Of a stretch of DNA of 64,000 nucleotides, positions 41,710 through 51,373 are shown one piece after another (the first letter of the stretch is position 1; each line of letters begins with the position of its first letter). The notes below the pieces were generated by a model that was not told the DNA's origin, searched no databases, and saw only the letters and a program-made list of their open reading frames with translations. Location of the stretch: assembly GCF_033193315.1 (NCBI RefSeq), contig NZ_CP136187.1, forward strand, positions 2,046,001 through 2,110,000. The letters run 5' to 3'. The DNA comes from Agathobaculum sp. NTUH-O15-33 (GTDB taxonomy: Bacteria; Bacillota; Clostridia; Oscillospirales; Butyricicoccaceae). Both the position numbers and the translations under genes were made by a program.

Positions 41710-42650
41710 AGGATACGCCGATGCGGGACGGCTATGGCAAGGCGTTGCTGGAGCTTTGCGATGCTCACGACGATATCATGGTGCTGGATGCGGACGTAGC
41801 CAAATCCACGCGCACGGAATGGGTGAAAAACCAATTCCCCACACACTTTCTCGATTGCGGAATCTCGGAGCAGGACATGGTTGGCGCGGCGGCTGGTATG
41901 GCGCTCGCCGGACTTATTCCCTTTGCCTCCACTTACGGCGTTTTTCTCACCGGACGGGCATGGGATCAGATTCGCAATACGATCTGCTACAATCATTTAA
42001 ATGTAAAACTTGCGGGCGCGCACGGCGGCATCTCCGTTGGCCCGGACGGCGCAACGCATCAGGCGCTGGAGGATATCGCATTGATGCGGGTGCTGCCCGG
42101 CATGACGGTTGTCGTGCCCTGCGACGCGCTGCAAACCTGTAAAGCGACGCATGCTCTATATCATACGCCCGGGCCCTGCTACATCCGCTTTGGCCGCGAG
42201 GCGGTTCCCGTGGTAACAGAAGAAGACACCCCCTTTGTTTTGGGTAAGAACCGGCTGGTACGCAGGGGCACGGATGTGGTCTTTCTTGCCAATGGGTTTC
42301 TAGTGCACCAAGCCATGCAGGCAGCCGAACGGCTATCGGCCCATGGCGTATCAGCCCGCGTTGTCGACGTGCATACCGTCAAGCCGCTCGACCGCGAGGA
42401 CGTGCTGCGTCACGCGCTGCAAACCGGCGCAGTAGTCACTTGTGAGGAGCATCAGCTGACCGGCGGGCTCGGCAGCGCGGTGTGCGAAGCGTTATCGGAA
42501 GGCCGCTGCGTACCGGTTGAGCGAATCGGTATTCGGGACAGTTTTGGCGAATCCGGCCGGCCCGAGGAGCTCATCGATAAATATGGCTTGGGCATAGAAG
42601 CGCTTTGCCAAGCCGCGCTTCGCGCTGTGCAGCGAAAAAAAGCAAAATAG
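41706..42650 (+). CDS. Transketolase-family C-terminal subunit (pair 2)
   Basis: This 314-residue partner holds the pyrimidine-binding domain (VLDADVAKSTRTEWV, FLDCGISEQDMVGAAAGMALAGLIPFASTYGVF with the TPP-activating Glu) and AGAHGGISVGPDGATHQALEDIALMRVLPGMTVVVPCD. The C-terminal domain has VVDVHTVKPLDREDV and CEEHQLTGGLGSAV. Its ATG overlaps the stop of the N-terminal subunit gene (ATGA), indicating equimolar expression. Confidence 0.95.
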   Translation: MKDTPMRDGYGKALLELCDAHDDIMVLDADVAKSTRTEWVKNQFPTHFLDCGISEQDMVGAAAGMALAGLIPFASTYGVFLTGRAWDQIRNTICYNHLNVKLAGAHGGISVGPDGATHQALEDIALMRVLPGMTVVVPCDALQTCKATHALYHTPGPCYIRFGREAVPVVTEEDTPFVLGKNRLVRRGTDVVFLANGFLVHQAMQAAERLSAHGVSARVVDVHTVKPLDREDVLRHALQTGAVVTCEEHQLTGGLGSAVCEALSEGRCVPVERIGIRDSFGESGRPEELIDKYGLGIEALCQAALRAVQRKKAK

Positions 42651-42671
42651 TTACGGAATGGGAGGACATGC

Positions 42672-43962
42672 ATGGAGCTGAACGCTAAGCAAGACCTATC
42701 GCAACGGCAGGTTCTCTCCTACGCGCAAATACAATCTCTTCAGGTTCTCTCTATGAATTGTGACGAACTGGAGCGGTTTGTTCAGCAAGAGATAGAAGAC
42801 AAACCCTCTGCTGGAGCCGCCAGAATACACCGAAACAACATCAATCCTGCCGACAGATTTCCATCCCTACTCCGGCGAAGCGAGCTACCGGGATATTCCT
42901 GCGCCCGAACACGCCTCTCTGCGCGAGCATCTGCTCCGTCAACTCAATGAACGCACGATGAACGCACAGGAATGGCGCTGCATGCAGTTTCTTATCGATT
43001 CGCTTGATGATCAGGGCTTTCTTGATCTATCTGCGCAGGAAGCGGCGGCGCTTTTGCGGATAACGCCCGCGCTTGCAAAGCAATGCGTCGCCCGTTTACA
43101 GTCGCTCGATCCGCCGGGCGTCGGCGCGCGCGATCTGGGAGACTGTCTTTATTTGCAGTTGGTCCGTCTCGGACAGCAAAACGAATCCTATCATACCTTG
43201 CTTCACACCTGTCTTGAGGATTTGGCCGCTGGGCGGTTTCACAAAATCACACTTCGCACGGGAATCTCCAAGCTGGTCCAGCACCGCTGCCTACAGGCGA
43301 TCCGCCAATTAGATCCGCATCCCGCCGCCGCGTTTGACTATATGGAAACCCGGTTCGTCACGCCGGACTTGATCTGCGAATACACAAACGGTCATTGGTC
43401 GGTGCAGATCAATGACCGGTGGATGGGAACCGTCGGGATCTCCGCTCTATACGATCGCCTGCTGCGCGCGGACGGCCGTCCCGAAATTCAGGCCTACTAT
43501 ACGGAACGCTTGGCGCGGGCCCAGCTTGTTTTGTCCAGCATTGAAAAACGGCGCGCCACACTGACTGCGCTTGTGCTTCACGTGGTGCGGCATCAAAGCG
43601 CATATCTGCTGGCGGATGATCCGCTCCGCCCACTTTCGTTTCGCGGGCTGGCGGAAGAAATGGATATCAGCGAATCGACGATCAGCCGTGCCGTGCGTGA
43701 TAAATACATTCAAACGCCGCGCAAAACCATACTGCTGCGTCACTTATTTACGACAGCGCTGCCTGCCGTTAAAGAAACGAGTCAAGCGCAGGCGCTGCAG
43801 GTGCTGCAAGACCTGATCGCTTCCGAGGACAAACGCGCTCCTCTCAGTGATCAGGCACTCATGGAGCGCCTGCAACACGAAGGGATAACGCTGGCGCGGC
43901 GTACCGTCGCCAAATATCGCGAATCTCTCGGCATTCCGGGCGCCGCCCAACGGAAACGATAA
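42672..43962 (+). pseudogene. rpoN: RNA polymerase sigma-54 factor, disrupted by a +1 frameshift
   Basis: Reading from the ATG at 42672, region I (RQVLSYAQIQSLQVLSMNCDELERFVQQEIED) is a clear sigma-54 activator-interacting segment, but the frame then drifts to a stop at 42950. Skipping one base near 42801-42806 restores EDNPLLEPPEYTE, the conserved NPLLE motif. It then runs without interruption into the core-binding domain, the helix-turn-helix (LSFRGLAEEMDISESTISRAV) and the invariant RpoN box ARRTVAKYRE at the end. The repaired protein is about 429 residues, full length. Either a recent one-base insertion, a sequencing error, or +1 translational slippage at CCC-T would explain it. The gene sits inside a sigma-54-driven operon; I list it as broken but everything downstream is well conserved. 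Confidence 0.85.
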
Positions 43963-43980
43963 GAAAAGGAGCTTTTACAC

Positions 43981-45030
43981 ATGAAATACCCTGTTGATTC
44001 CATCCGCCGATTTGGTATCGCCGTATCGATCAAAGCCGGTATGACGCAGCAAAACGCGGAAATATTTATTGATGGTATGATCGCCGCCGATCTGCGAAAC
44101 ATTCGCTCGCACGGCATCACCAAGTTTCGCGGCTATCTGTCGCGCGTCGAGCATGGCGTTTCCGATATACAGGCGGAACCTTCGATCGTACGTACCGCGC
44201 CTTCGACACTTGCGGTAGATGGCTGCAATGGAATGGGCAGCACGGTGGCATGGAAAACCATGGAGGCCTGCATACAGACCGCACGGGAAACCGGCGTTGC
44301 CTTTGCCGCAGTTAAAAACGCCTCGCACCACGGTATTGGCGGCTACTACGTCATGCACGCCGCGGAGCAAGGCATGATCGCGTTTGAGGTCTGCAATTCA
44401 CCCAAGCTGGTTGCACCGTTTGGCGGCGCCAAGCCGTTACTGGGCACCAATCCCATTTCCATTGCCATTCCGGCGGGCCAGCATCCCATGCTGGTCTGCG
44501 ATATGGCGACCAGTGTTGTCGCCAAGGGAAAAATCGCGCTGGCGATTAAAGAAGGCCGCTCCATCCCTGATCATTGGGCGCTTGATGCAGAGGGGCGTAA
44601 GACAACCGATCCGGTCGCCGCAAACGTTGGCACGTTACTGCCCTTCGGCGGCCCGAAGGGGTATGCGCTCGCGTTGATTATCGATGTGCTGTGTCACTGC
44701 CTCGCAGGCGCGAACGACAGCCAGCATATCCCTCGCGTATTTGAAAATCTGGCGGAGCCCTCCAACATCGGCTACTGTATGTGCGTGATCGATATCGGTA
44801 AATTTCTTCCGCTCCATGCGTTTCAACAAAGCGTAGACGAGCTTTTTGACAGTATCAAGCGCTGTCCCCCAGCCGAAGACTTCAGAGGTGTGCTAATTCC
44901 CGGCGAAATCGAATTTGCGGCCGCACAAAAAAATCTTGCCGAAGGGATCGAGCTGTCTGAACCTGTTTTAAAGGAGTTTCGCGAGTTGTCTGAAAAATAC
45001 GGCGTTGATTTTTACATTCCTCAGAATTGA
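43981..45030 (+). CDS. Ldh2-family (malate/L-sulfolactate/ureidoglycolate type) dehydrogenase
   Basis: This is an NAD(P)-dependent oxidoreductase of the type-2 malate/lactate dehydrogenase family, 349 residues and not a Rossmann-fold protein. Motifs are SHGITKFRGYLSRVEHGV, VKNASHHGIGGYYVMHAAEQGMIAFEVCNSPKLVAPFGG and LLGTNPISIAIPAG. It also has MATSVVAKGKIALAIKEGRSIP and FGGPKGYALALIIDVL. Substrates in this family are 2-hydroxy acids such as malate, ureidoglycolate, sulfolactate, or cyclic imino acids. It is the last gene of the sigma-54 operon, just before a terminator, with AAAAGGAG upstream. Confidence 0.92.
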   Translation: MKYPVDSIRRFGIAVSIKAGMTQQNAEIFIDGMIAADLRNIRSHGITKFRGYLSRVEHGVSDIQAEPSIVRTAPSTLAVDGCNGMGSTVAWKTMEACIQTARETGVAFAAVKNASHHGIGGYYVMHAAEQGMIAFEVCNSPKLVAPFGGAKPLLGTNPISIAIPAGQHPMLVCDMATSVVAKGKIALAIKEGRSIPDHWALDAEGRKTTDPVAANVGTLLPFGGPKGYALALIIDVLCHCLAGANDSQHIPRVFENLAEPSNIGYCMCVIDIGKFLPLHAFQQSVDELFDSIKRCPPAEDFRGVLIPGEIEFAAAQKNLAEGIELSEPVLKEFRELSEKYGVDFYIPQN

Positions 45031-45064
45031 CACGTGCGGAGTTTCCTCCACACAAAAGAGTAGA

Positions 45065-45100
45065 GCGGGAATTAACCTTTGTTAGTTCCCGCCCTTTTTC
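45065..45100 (+). terminator. Terminator of the sigma-54 operon
   Basis: GCGGGAATTAAC (45065-45076) pairs with GTTAGTTCCCGC (45081-45092) with one mismatch and a CTTT loop, and CCTTTTTC follows. It lies 34 bases after the stop of the Ldh2-family gene and closes the ~14.6 kb operon. Confidence 0.85.
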
Positions 45101-45256
45101 TGTTTTTCGGTCGGATAGCATGCGGCTTTATAGATAATTTAAAAAAGTTGCATTGCCTTCTTTTACATGGTAAGCTGTTATTAAAAAGGATACCGGTGCA
45201 CATATGCGGCTGTGATACGGTCATCCTGCGCATCTGTTATTGAGGGGGAACGCTAT

Positions 45257-46330
45257 ATGAAATGTTCAAAATGTCAAGCGGAAATTAAGGATGACGCTGC
45301 CTTTTGCCCATTCTGCGGCGCGCGGCAGCAGGCGGCGGAGCCGCCCAAGGAAGAACAGCCCAAGAAGGAGCAGCAATTTTGTCCCGCCTGCGGTTCGCCC
45401 ATGAAGGCCGGCGCCCGGTTCTGCCCGTCCTGCGGACACGGCATGCAGGGTGTTGCGCACACGCCGTCCGGAACGGAACAGCCCCTGCCGGAAGGCGGCG
45501 CACAGGCGCAGCAGCCCAAGGGCAAGGGACATATCGTAGCGCTGGTGTTTTTGGCGATCGCTCTGCTGTTGTGTATCGGTATAGGCTTGGCGATCCGCCA
45601 TGCGCTGGTCGGTACGCCGTCTCCGTTCGCGGATCGCGGTATTCCGCCCGCCGCCAGCGATTTTGTGCCCGACGACATGCCTATAGAAGTTCCCAAGGAG
45701 AAAGAAAAAGTATCCGCCGATCTGGTTGCCGACGGTGTGTGCGATCTGATCGGCAAGGTCAGCACCTCGGCTGACGGCTCGCCGTTCTTGAAATGGGATA
45801 TTCCGATCTCCATCTTGATGGATGACGAAAAGGGCGAGCGGGTGCTTTTGGAAGCGGTCTCCTCCGCTTATCTCGCGAACAACGGCGTGGAAGAAGGTAT
45901 CTGGGCGCAAATCCCGGAGGACGAATACGTGGTCGTCCGTTCCACGCTTTCCTTGAAAGGCAGCAAGCTGTACCTCATGGCGGAGGAAGTGCTCGACCGC
46001 GACGGCAATGCCTTGACTTTGGAACCGGACGAGGCGGAGACCTATATCCTGCCTGACTCGGATAAGCGCTTGCTGACAGATGCCGATGTAGCGGATCTGT
46101 CTCTTCAGGAGATCAATTACGCAAAAAACGAGATCTTTGCGCGGCATGGCCGCCGTTTCCTGTCAAGCGAGCTGCAAACCTATTTTGACGGAAAGACATG
46201 GTACCACGGCACCGTTTCCGCGAGCGACTTCTCTGAAAGCTCGCTTTCAGAGATTGAGCGCAAAAACGCCGATTTTCTCGCGAAGGTAGAGTTCGGCATC
46301 GCGCCGAACGGCTACAAGCTGGATGCATAG
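45257..46330 (+). CDS. Zinc-ribbon membrane protein with C-terminal YARHG domain
   Basis: This 357-residue protein has two N-terminal zinc ribbons (CSKCQAEIKDDAAFCPFCG and CPACGSPMKAGARFCPSCG). A linker, one transmembrane helix at about 95-117 (IVALVFLAIALLLCIGIGLAI) and a large outside region follow. It ends in a YARHG domain (NYAKNEIFARHGRRF...YFDGKTWYHGTV). YARHG domains are extracellular and common in Firmicutes envelope proteins; their function is not well defined. The ATG at 45257 follows GAGGGGG. It is the first of several envelope genes on this strand. Confidence 0.85.
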   Translation: MKCSKCQAEIKDDAAFCPFCGARQQAAEPPKEEQPKKEQQFCPACGSPMKAGARFCPSCGHGMQGVAHTPSGTEQPLPEGGAQAQQPKGKGHIVALVFLAIALLLCIGIGLAIRHALVGTPSPFADRGIPPAASDFVPDDMPIEVPKEKEKVSADLVADGVCDLIGKVSTSADGSPFLKWDIPISILMDDEKGERVLLEAVSSAYLANNGVEEGIWAQIPEDEYVVVRSTLSLKGSKLYLMAEEVLDRDGNALTLEPDEAETYILPDSDKRLLTDADVADLSLQEINYAKNEIFARHGRRFLSSELQTYFDGKTWYHGTVSASDFSESSLSEIERKNADFLAKVEFGIAPNGYKLDA

Positions 46331-46332
46331 GG

Positions 46333-47160
46333 ATGAAGATACGATATGGCGCGGGACTATTGCTCCTGCTGCTTTTAAGCGCTTGCGGCGTTCCGCGGCA
46401 GCAAAGCTTGAAATCCGCCGCATTGGACCCGGATGAACCCGTGCGAGTGATCGACGATTTGGAGCCGCCCGTGGAAACAGATCAGTCGGCTTCCAATGCG
46501 GCGGAGCCGCAAGCCGTCGATCAAGAAATCCTGATCGCAATCGATCCGGGGCATCAGGCGTGGGATGTGGACATGAGCGCTCCTGAGCCGAACGCGCCCG
46601 GCTCGGATGTGAGGAAGGCCAAGGCGACCACGGGCACGTCCGGTTCCTATTCCGGCGTGCCGGAGTATGAACTCAATCTGGCGGTCTCCCTGCTGCTGCG
46701 GGACGAACTGAATACACGCGGCTACGATGTTGTGCTGACGCGCGAGGACAACCAGACCGCCATCAGCAACGCGGAGCGGGCGCAGCTGGCAAATGAAGCC
46801 GGTGCGGACATCTACCTGCGCATTCATGCAAACGGCAGCGAGGACTCAGGCGTGCATGGCGCGCTCGCGCTAGTCCCCTCTGGTGAAAACGCTTATGTGG
46901 GCGCGCTCGCGGGCGACAGCCAGCGGTTGGGGCAATGCGTTTTATCGGCTTACTGCGCCGCCTCCGGGTTTTCAGATCGCGGCATCCAATTTAATGACAC
47001 CATGACCGGCATGAATTGGAGCAAAATCCCTGTGATCATTCTGGAAATGGGTTTTATGACCAATGAAAGTGACGACCTGCAAATGGCGGATGACGCTTTC
47101 CGGCGCATCATGGCGCAGGGCATTGCGGATGGGATCGATCAATACTATGAAGAAAAGTAA
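46333..47160 (+). CDS. N-acetylmuramoyl-L-alanine amidase lipoprotein (Amidase_3)
   Basis: This is a cell-wall hydrolase anchored as a lipoprotein, 275 residues. The signal ends in LSAC (Cys18), and a Pro/Glu-rich spacer follows. The Amidase_3 domain starts ILIAIDPGHQA (first zinc His). The zinc Glu is in SYSGVPEYELNLAVSLLLRDEL, the second His in YLRIHANG, and the catalytic Glu in VIILEMGFMTNESDD. It cleaves the amide between N-acetylmuramic acid and L-alanine. It starts 2 bases after the YARHG gene stop and overlaps the next gene. Confidence 0.93.
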   Translation: MKIRYGAGLLLLLLLSACGVPRQQSLKSAALDPDEPVRVIDDLEPPVETDQSASNAAEPQAVDQEILIAIDPGHQAWDVDMSAPEPNAPGSDVRKAKATTGTSGSYSGVPEYELNLAVSLLLRDELNTRGYDVVLTREDNQTAISNAERAQLANEAGADIYLRIHANGSEDSGVHGALALVPSGENAYVGALAGDSQRLGQCVLSAYCAASGFSDRGIQFNDTMTGMNWSKIPVIILEMGFMTNESDDLQMADDAFRRIMAQGIADGIDQYYEEK

Positions 47161-48052
47161 CGCCAGCATGGCAAAAAAGCTGACAGCCGGGTTCTGTGCT
47201 CTGTTGCTGCTAGGCGGCTGCGGCAAAACGCCGGTCCCGCACAAGATGGCTGTCGAACCGCCGGAAGAGGCGCCGGCACAGGCCGCAGAGCCTTCCCGTC
47301 CGCCTGCTTCTCCCCCAGCTGATAATCGTTTTGACGCGCTTGCCGAACAGCTCGATGCACTGCTGCAAGCGTATGCGCAGGACGATGGAAGCTGGTCAAT
47401 CTATCTTTGGGATACGGAAACAGAGCAGGAGGTGTCTTTGTCTGCTCACCCCATGGAATCGGCCAGCCTCATTAAGCTGTTTGTCGCCTGCGCCGTGCAG
47501 GAAAACCGGGCGTTGGTCGACGGTCAGCAAAGCTATACGGGCGAAACAGCAGCGCTGCTGCTCGATATGCTGTCCGTCAGCGATAACGACGCGACAAACG
47601 CCCTTGTGCACCGGCTCGGCAGCGGCGACGCGGCCGCCGGTATGGCTTGCGTCAACGCCTATTGTCAGGCAAACGGCTTCGCCGACACGCATATGGGCCG
47701 GCTGATGCTCGATTTTGATGCGAATGATGATAATTCTACCTCCGCAAAAGACTGCTGCGCCATACTCAACCGAATTTTAGATGGCGAGGCGGCTGGAGCG
47801 GCGGAACTGCTGGATGCGCTTCGCCGGCAACAGCGCACCGAGAAAATCCCTGCCGGCGTGCCAGAGGACATAAGCACCGCTAACAAGACCGGCGAACTGA
47901 CGGATGTGGAGAACGACGCGGCGATCGTCTGGACCGAGAACGGCGCTTACATTCTCTGCGTCATGTCCGGCGATCTTTCCGATACGGCGTCGGCGCGTTC
48001 CCATATCGTCACGCTTTCCCAAACGGTATATGATTTTATGACCAAAAAATAA
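47147..48052 (+). CDS. Beta-lactamase-fold serine hydrolase lipoprotein
   Basis: This 301-residue protein has a lipobox LGGC (Cys25) and a Pro-rich linker. The penicillin-interacting fold shows the nucleophile motif SLIK (SxxK), SDNDATN (SDN) and KTGE (KTG), so all three class A-like elements are present. It is similar to clostridial serine hydrolases annotated as class A beta-lactamase-related; a D,D-peptidase or esterase role is as likely as antibiotic hydrolysis. It overlaps the amidase gene by 14 bases; the alternative start is the ATG at 47168. Confidence 0.85.
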   Translation: MKKSNASMAKKLTAGFCALLLLGGCGKTPVPHKMAVEPPEEAPAQAAEPSRPPASPPADNRFDALAEQLDALLQAYAQDDGSWSIYLWDTETEQEVSLSAHPMESASLIKLFVACAVQENRALVDGQQSYTGETAALLLDMLSVSDNDATNALVHRLGSGDAAAGMACVNAYCQANGFADTHMGRLMLDFDANDDNSTSAKDCCAILNRILDGEAAGAAELLDALRRQQRTEKIPAGVPEDISTANKTGELTDVENDAAIVWTENGAYILCVMSGDLSDTASARSHIVTLSQTVYDFMTKK

Positions 48053-48120
48053 GTGCAATACGCGGGCCGCTCAGCGCTTCCGCTTTGCAATAGACTACAT
48101 TATCTTAGGGGGAATACCAT

Positions 48121-48624
48121 ATGAAAACTTGTCCCATATGCGGCGCGCAAGAAGAGGATCAGGCTGCGTTCTGCACCAAATGCGGCGCTGCATTCGCAGC
48201 GCAAGAGCAGTCGGGCGGGGGCGCGGCCCCTCCTCATCATACGCCGCCGCAATATGCTGCGCCGCAAGCTGTTTACAACCCGTTTGATCATACGGCGGAG
48301 TTTACCGCAAAGGATATTTCCGAAAACAAGGTTGTGGCGATGCTTTGCTACCTCATGGGTACGCTCGGCGTAATCATCGCGCTGCTGGGCAGCCACACCT
48401 CTCCCTATGCGGCGTTCCATGTGCGGCAGTCGCTTAAATTTACGGTGCTGGATATTCTGCTGCTCTTGATCGGGCTGATCTTTTTCTGGACCGTCCTTGT
48501 GCCCATCGCCTGCGCGATCTGCTATGTGGTGCTGGGCGTAGTGCGAATCATTTGCTTTTTCTCCATCTGCAAGGGCAACGCTAAGGAGCCGCCGATCGTG
48601 CGGTCGTTTGGCTTCCTGCGCTGA
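48121..48624 (+). CDS. Zinc-ribbon plus DUF4870-type membrane protein
   Basis: This 167-residue protein has an N-terminal zinc ribbon (CPICGAQEEDQAAFCTKCG) and a Pro/Tyr/Ala-rich linker. A DUF4870/Tic20-like helical membrane region follows (VVAMLCYLMGTLGVIIALLG, YAAFHVRQSLKFTVLDILLLLIGLIFFW). Its function is unknown; such proteins are frequent small membrane proteins in Clostridia. GGGGGAAT precedes the ATG. Confidence 0.82.
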   Translation: MKTCPICGAQEEDQAAFCTKCGAAFAAQEQSGGGAAPPHHTPPQYAAPQAVYNPFDHTAEFTAKDISENKVVAMLCYLMGTLGVIIALLGSHTSPYAAFHVRQSLKFTVLDILLLLIGLIFFWTVLVPIACAICYVVLGVVRIICFFSICKGNAKEPPIVRSFGFLR

Positions 48625-48632
48625 CCGAAACA

Positions 48633-48667
48633 AAAGCCGGCAAAGAGCCAATCTTTGTCGGCTTTTT
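48633..48667 (+). terminator. Terminator after the DUF4870-type gene
   Basis: AAAGCCGGCAAAGA pairs with TCTTTGTCGGCTTT (one mismatch) and is followed by TTG and T-rich sequence. It lies 9 bases after the stop codon. Confidence 0.8.
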
Positions 48668-48756
48668 GTTTGCCTGTATGGTCAACGCGCTTGCGGCAGC
48701 CCGCTTTTTATGGTACCTTTAAAGTACAGATAATGAGGATAAGGATGGAGCTTAAA

Positions 48757-50466
48757 ATGGCGATCATGAAACGGATAGGCGCATATCTCTTAGCGGCAGT
48801 GTTGACCGTCGGAATCATGACGCACGCCACAGCGTACGCATGGGACGATACCCCGCCTGTCATGAGCCCGTGGGCCGCCGCCGGCGTACAAACAGCTTAT
48901 GATAACGGTGCGGTCGCACCGGATTTTGACCTTGGAAACGACTACACCCAGCCCATCACACGCGCTCAGCTTGCGCGGTTAATGGTCGATCTTATTTCGT
49001 TTGAACAGCAGTTCTCCATCCCCGAGCTCGCCGAGCGTTACAGCATCGTCTGGGAGCAGCCGGTTTCATCCGAGCCGGCCGCAGAGGGTGACGGCACCCT
49101 TTCCTACCCTGCCGCCGAAACGGCGGAGACAGATGTGGAGCAAACCGAAAGCGATGGAGATACGCAGCTTCCTTTCTCCGATCCCTTTGCGGGCGGCTTG
49201 CCGCAGGTCTTATCGGGTAGTTTTGGCGATACGCGCAGCATTTATATTGAGCTGGCGGCCCGCATGGGGATTGTAAAAGGTGAAAACGGCCTATTTCGGC
49301 CAGACGACCATGTCTCGCGCGCGGAAGCGGCGGCAATGATGCAACGCTGTATGAGCGTGCTCGATATCACCGAAGCGAATCTACAGCCGCAGCAATTTTC
49401 TGACAACTACGAATTTCCCCGTTGGGCGGTAGAATCCATCAAATTCATTTCCGGCCGGACCGATACGAACGGGCAGGCGATCATGAGCGGAGCGAACGGT
49501 CATTTTTCCCCGCGGGACACCTATACGATTGAGCAGGCAATCTTATCGATTGCAAGAATGCAGTCCTCCCTGCGCGTTACCGAGGTAGCGGCGGACTGGC
49601 GCAGCGCGCCCGGTTATGATTCGGTCACGCTCGCGCTCACCTTTGGCGGCGACTGTACGCTTGGCCGTGGGCATGATTTTTCCTACAGCGGATCGTTCGA
49701 TGAAATGTATGACCGCCAAGGTCCTTCTTATTTTTTCTCCGGCATCACCGAATTTTTTGACGACGATTTGACGATGGTCAATTTTGAAGGAACCCTTACC
49801 GAATCGACCACGCATGCGAATAAGACCTTTGCGTTCAAAGGCCGTCCTGCTTATGCCGAAATACTTCGCGAGGGCAGCGTCGATGTCGTCTCCGTTGCAA
49901 ACAACCATTCCATGGACTATTTACAACAGGGCTTCGATGATACGATCCGCGCGCTCTCGCCCTATGTGCATATCTCCGGCTATGAGCGCATGCCTATCGT
50001 CACCGTCAAGGGCGTACGCATCGGCTTTGCCTCCAATACCGGGTGGTCGTTCGATGCGGAGCAAAAACGGTTTATCGACAACGCGATCTCCTCTCTGCGT
50101 GAACGCGGCGCCGATTTGATCGTGTTCAATTACCATTGGGGGATCGAGCGCTCCTACCACAGCGACTCCACGCAGCAGGCCATCGGCCATTACTGTATCG
50201 ATCAGGGCGCTGATCTGGTCATTGGTCACCATCCGCATGTCGTGCAGGAAGTCGAGACCTATCGGGGCAAGCAGATCGCGTACTCTCTTGGCAATCTTGT
50301 TTTCGGCGGCAATCACAACCCGGCGGAAAAAAACTGCCTGATCTACCGCCATAGCTTCACGCTCGACCTAGCGAACCGCGCCGTTACCGCGTCCTCCTAC
50401 CATGCGATTCCGTATCAGGTATCCTCCGTATCTTGGCGCAATGATTATCATCCGGTTAAACGGTAA
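48757..50466 (+). CDS. SLH-domain protein with CapA-type metallophosphatase-fold domain
   Basis: This secreted, wall-associated protein of 569 residues has an N-terminal signal peptide (MKRIGAYLLAAVLTVGIMTHATAYA). Three S-layer homology repeats follow at about 40-75 (YTQPITRAQLARLMVDL), 165-210 (GLFRPDDHVSRAEAAAMM) and 225-275. The C-terminal CapA domain shows TFGGDCTLGRGHDFSY, FEGTLTE, VSVANNHSMDY and GHHPHVVQEVE. CapA-family proteins are tied to poly-gamma-glutamate or capsule production. SLH repeats imply attachment to the secondary wall polymer. The ATG at 48757 follows GGAG; a longer frame upstream lacks signals. Confidence 0.9.
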   Translation: MAIMKRIGAYLLAAVLTVGIMTHATAYAWDDTPPVMSPWAAAGVQTAYDNGAVAPDFDLGNDYTQPITRAQLARLMVDLISFEQQFSIPELAERYSIVWEQPVSSEPAAEGDGTLSYPAAETAETDVEQTESDGDTQLPFSDPFAGGLPQVLSGSFGDTRSIYIELAARMGIVKGENGLFRPDDHVSRAEAAAMMQRCMSVLDITEANLQPQQFSDNYEFPRWAVESIKFISGRTDTNGQAIMSGANGHFSPRDTYTIEQAILSIARMQSSLRVTEVAADWRSAPGYDSVTLALTFGGDCTLGRGHDFSYSGSFDEMYDRQGPSYFFSGITEFFDDDLTMVNFEGTLTESTTHANKTFAFKGRPAYAEILREGSVDVVSVANNHSMDYLQQGFDDTIRALSPYVHISGYERMPIVTVKGVRIGFASNTGWSFDAEQKRFIDNAISSLRERGADLIVFNYHWGIERSYHSDSTQQAIGHYCIDQGADLVIGHHPHVVQEVETYRGKQIAYSLGNLVFGGNHNPAEKNCLIYRHSFTLDLANRAVTASSYHAIPYQVSSVSWRNDYHPVKR

Positions 50467-50474
50467 CGCATGCT

Positions 50475-51086
<612 letters not shown>

Positions 51087-51373
51087 TTATTTACCCTCTT
51101 CTTCCTTTTCCAAGATTGTTGGCTATATAAGCACCCATTACCATAATTATTATAAATCGATGCCTTCTCGTCAACTATTCTCTTATATGTGCAGCTACAT
51201 TTCTTTTATGCGCGGCAGTGATCCGCGCGAAGTATTTCGCATATTTTTATGTTTAAAACCCCGTATTATTCGCAAAACGCAAAAAACAGGGACGGTTTTC
51301 ACCATCCCTGCGCTTGTCCACCAAACTATTTGTTTTAAAAAATATTTTTCCCTTTAATAATTGAGCAACAACA
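51087..51373. other. Intergenic region upstream of the recombinase
   Basis: This AT-rich region holds the presumed recombinase promoter on the minus strand (TTGACG at 51169-51174 with TAATAA 16 bases downstream). It also has a minus-strand hairpin at about 51285-51312 (CAGGGATGG/CCGTCCCTG followed by TTTTTT), and short palindromes near 51210-51235 (GCGCGG/CCGCGC; GCGAAGTATTTCGC). The palindromes could be recombination or regulatory sites, but nothing proves that. Confidence 0.45.
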
